From NCBI RefSeq assembly GCF_009649685.1, contig NZ_WJPK01000001.1, positions 1,058,760-1,122,759 of the forward strand: a stretch of 64,000 bases of DNA, written 5' to 3'. The notes beneath the pieces are model-generated. The model saw nothing but the letters and a program-made list of their open reading frames with translations. It ran no database searches and was not told the DNA's origin. Within the stretch, counting starts at the first letter, position 1; each line of letters begins with the position of its first letter. Below are positions 61,968 to 64,000 of this stretch, piece after piece. The stretch is from Flavobacteriaceae bacterium EG-1. GTDB lineage: Bacteria > Bacteroidota > Bacteroidia > Flavobacteriales > Flavobacteriaceae. Made by a program: the position numbers and the translations under genes.

Positions 61968-63165
61968 GAATACGATTTACGATTTCGCCCCAAATATCGG
62001 CTGCTACTTCAGCCTTTGTCTTAAGTTCAAACGCTTTTATCGTCAAATTCTTATCTATAAAGGTAATTTTGTTTGTGGGCTTACCAAAGCCTGCCCCATC
62101 ATCGTTTAATGAATTAAGTACAATAGCATCTAAATTCTTCTTTTTTAGTTTCTTTTGAGCATTTTCTAATTCATTTTCTGTTTCCAAAGCAAAACCTACT
62201 AAAAACTGATTTATCTTTAGTTCTCCAAGAGAAAAAAGAATATCCTTATTCTTAATCAATTCAATACTTAAATCGTCTTCTGATTTTTTTATTTTCTGAT
62301 TCGCAACTGTCTTTGGGCGATAGTCAGCCACAGCTGCTGCTGCAATTGCTACGTCTACTTCGTTGAAATATTGATGAGCGGCATCATACATTTCATTTGC
62401 AGAAACAACCTTTATTAAGTTAATTCGGCTATTGCTTAGTGATTGATTAGATGGACCGGAAACCAAAACAACTTCTGCACCTAAGCCGGCGGCAGTTTTG
62501 GCTAGTTCGTATCCCATTTTACCCGAAGAATGATTTCCAATAAATCTAACTGGGTCAATAGCTTCATAAGTAGGGCCAGCAGTTATTAAAACTTTTTTAC
62601 CACTTAATGGTAAACCCGAAGCAAGGTGGATTGAAATGAAAGTTACGATATCCTCTGGCTCAGCCATTCTACCTTCACCATGTAATCCACTTGCTAATTC
62701 ACCTGCAGTAGCTGGAATCATAATATTTCCGAAAGATTCTAGTCTTTCAAATGAATGTTTTGTAGAAGGATGCTTATACATATCCAAGTCCATTGCCGGT
62801 GCATAATAAACTGGACATTTAGCGGATAAATAAGAGGCAAGTAATAGATTATCACAATTACCATTTGCCATTTTAGAAAGCGTATTCGCAGTTGCAGGAG
62901 CAATGATAATTAAATCGGCCCATAGTCCTAATTCAACATGATTATTCCAATCGATACTATGGTCATCCTCTTTCGCAAAATTGGTTAAAACAGGATTTTT
63001 AGATAAGGTGGCTAAGGTAAGTGGAGAAACAAAAGAGCTGGCACTCTCGGTTAAAACAATTTTTACCTGAGCACCAGCTTTTATCAATAATCGTACAAGA
63101 AAGGTTGTTTTATAAGCGGCAATACCTCCAGTAATTCCTAAAAGGATATTTTTTCCACTTAACAT
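61960..63165 (-). CDS. coaBC: Phosphopantothenoylcysteine decarboxylase/synthetase CoaBC
   Basis: A 401-residue bifunctional enzyme. The N-terminal CoaC flavoprotein half has ILLGITGGIAAYKT, NNHVELGLWADLIIIAPATANT (His with FMN site) and APAMDLDMYKHPST, the PxMNxxMW motif with Asp and Tyr, which is usual in this phylum. The C-terminal CoaB half (from about 190) has VLITAGPTYEAIDPVRFIGNHSSGKMG and the NQKIKKSEDDLSIELIKNKD lysine stretch. It makes 4'-phosphopantetheine for CoA. It lies 21 bases after rpoZ. Confidence 0.96.
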   Translation of the reverse strand: MLSGKNILLGITGGIAAYKTTFLVRLLIKAGAQVKIVLTESASSFVSPLTLATLSKNPVLTNFAKEDDHSIDWNNHVELGLWADLIIIAPATANTLSKMANGNCDNLLLASYLSAKCPVYYAPAMDLDMYKHPSTKHSFERLESFGNIMIPATAGELASGLHGEGRMAEPEDIVTFISIHLASGLPLSGKKVLITAGPTYEAIDPVRFIGNHSSGKMGYELAKTAAGLGAEVVLVSGPSNQSLSNSRINLIKVVSANEMYDAAHQYFNEVDVAIAAAAVADYRPKTVANQKIKKSEDDLSIELIKNKDILFSLGELKINQFLVGFALETENELENAQKKLKKKNLDAIVLNSLNDDGAGFGKPTNKITFIDKNLTIKAFELKTKAEVAADIWGEIVNRIHA

Positions 63166-63186
63166 GAGCCTTAATTTAAAACTCGA

Positions 63187-63519
63187 TTAATTATCTTTTT
63201 CTGTATTTCTATAATATATTTTGTCCATTAACCACTCTTCAACTGCTAGTGCATGTGGTTTTGGTAATTTTTCGTAGAATTTTGAAACCTCTATTTGTTC
63301 TTTATTTTCAAAAACTTCTTCTAGACTATCACTATAAGTAGCAAATTCCTCCAGCTTTTCTAATAACTCTTTTTTGATTTCAGAATTAATTTGAATTGCT
63401 CTTTTAGCAGTTATTGAAATTGCTTCGTAAATATTTTCGGTTTTCTCGTCAAACTCATTTTTGTTAATGGTGGTTGTACTAACCGCTGCTTTCGAATTCT
63501 TTAAATCGTTCATATTCAT
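63187..63519 (-). CDS. rpoZ: DNA-directed RNA polymerase omega subunit
   Basis: A 110-residue protein that matches the diverged omega subunit of Bacteroidota: FDEKTENIYEAISITAKRAIQINSEIKKEL is the conserved middle, and KPHALAVEEWLMDKIYYR the usual tail. It helps assemble RNA polymerase and is part of the ppGpp site in other phyla. The order bamD-rpoZ-coaBC-porD-recN is a typical flavobacterial cluster. It lies 12 bases after the bamD-like gene. Confidence 0.92.
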   Translation of the reverse strand: MNMNDLKNSKAAVSTTTINKNEFDEKTENIYEAISITAKRAIQINSEIKKELLEKLEEFATYSDSLEEVFENKEQIEVSKFYEKLPKPHALAVEEWLMDKIYYRNTEKDN

Positions 63520-63531
63520 GATTACATAAAT

Positions 63532-64000
63532 TTATTTCGCACTTGTATCTGCGGGTTTCTCAATACTAGCTAATTCCTTATCTAGTTTTTCTATTAAACT
63601 ATTAGCCTTATCAGCAAACTGAGTTTCAGGAAAATTCTTAAACAATGTTGCATAAGCTGTTTTTGCTGACTCAATACGCTCTTTTTTCAAAAAGTCATAG
63701 CTATTCAAAGCCAAGTTAGCATTTGCTTCAACTCTATAATATAGTGCTTCTTCTCTATAAATAGATCCAGGATAATCCGAAATAAAATTGTCAAAAGCAG
63801 CAACGGCAGTTTTTAACAAATCGTATTGAAACTTTCCTAATTTATTATATTGTTTAGCAATCTCAAAAGCTTTTTGCTCCTTTTTAGTTGTTAACTCAAT
63901 TGCCATATTATTGGCTTCTTCAAAATATTCTGACTCTCCAAAAGTATTAATGAAATTCTGCAGCTTTGCTAACGCTTTATCTGTATCTGTTTGATCTAGG
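63532..64000 (-). CDS. bamD: Outer membrane assembly lipoprotein BamD-like, cut by window
   Basis: The reading frame is open to the edge of the window, so the N terminus and lipoprotein signal lie outside. The 156 visible residues are TPR-like helices: DKALAKLQNFINTFGESEYF, EIAKQYNKLGKFQYDLLKTA, AAFDNFISDYPGSIYREEAL and YATLFKNFPETQFADKA. The repeated phrase xxFxxxYPxSxxxxEA and its place before rpoZ identify it as BamD (YfiO), a partner of BamA in outer-membrane protein insertion. An internal ATG at 63906 is not the true start. Confidence 0.88.
   Translation of the reverse strand, partial: LDQTDTDKALAKLQNFINTFGESEYFEEANNMAIELTTKKEQKAFEIAKQYNKLGKFQYDLLKTAVAAFDNFISDYPGSIYREEALYYRVEANANLALNSYDFLKKERIESAKTAYATLFKNFPETQFADKANSLIEKLDKELASIEKPADTSAK

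Overview
The window is AT-rich chromosomal DNA from a member of the Bacteroidota, most likely a marine, alga-associated member of the Flavobacteriaceae. The pointers are a PorP/SprF-type protein and PorD of the type IX secretion system (T9SS), a C-terminal CHU_C sorting domain, an omega subunit of the Bacteroidota type, TAnnTTTG -7 promoter boxes, a PL7 alginate lyase, and a mannitol dehydrogenase paired with a permease. No tRNA, rRNA, CRISPR array, prophage or intact insertion sequence was seen.

Layout. 1-7.2 kb: the 3' part of clpB, a TetR regulator, a PorP/SprF-SPOR protein, two lipoproteins and smpB. 7.3-14.7 kb: a Tat-type Gfo/Idh/MocA oxidoreductase, a four-gene run of secreted surface proteins (9234-12727) ending in a T9SS-sorted protein, a decayed esterase-like pseudogene and a PL7 alginate lyase lipoprotein. 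14.8-22.1 kb: small stress and hypothetical proteins, Hsp20, a K+/H+ antiporter, an SGNH hydrolase, two beta-propeller glycosidase-like proteins and an alpha/beta hydrolase. 22.4-35.0 kb: a putative exopolysaccharide (EPS) locus. It holds a GT-C-like membrane glycosyltransferase, a lipoprotein, a membrane-anchored GH5-like enzyme, a GT4 glycosyltransferase, a flippase, a STAS protein, a receiver-GT2 fusion and a TPR/outer-membrane beta-barrel protein. 35.2-41.1 kb: a seven-gene signalling operon, read on the minus strand as CheY-like receiver, H-NOX, PAS histidine kinase, FIST-domain (NosP-like) protein, second histidine kinase, Hpt and LytTR response regulator. 41.3-45.2 kb: a GNAT acetyltransferase and a permease/mannitol 2-dehydrogenase pair. 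45.2-64 kb: housekeeping genes. On the plus strand these include hbd-like, DUF1015, yggS-like, a DEDDh/GIY-YIG nuclease, a K+ channel, miaA and gluconokinase. On the minus strand they are bamD-like, rpoZ, coaBC, porD, recN, fabI, a GT2, YbbR-like, coaE and an RprXY-like two-component pair.

The most interesting part is 22.4-41.1 kb. One operon encodes two different haem/NO-sensor-type proteins, each next to its own kinase, with Hpt and LytTR parts to complete a phosphorelay. It abuts an EPS locus in which one glycosyltransferase carries its own receiver domain. Three tandem 21-bp-period repeats lie just upstream of the signalling operon. Their core, read on the operon strand as CCATTCGTC, differs by one base from the known AlgR (LytTR family) box CCGTTCGTC. 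Related single boxes lie upstream of the barrel gene and between the two loci. The inferred model is that NO, sensed by H-NOX and possibly by the FIST protein, feeds a phosphorelay to the LytTR regulator and perhaps directly to the receiver-GT2 enzyme, so controlling EPS output. No GGDEF or EAL domain is present in the window. The link between the two loci is inference from position and motif.
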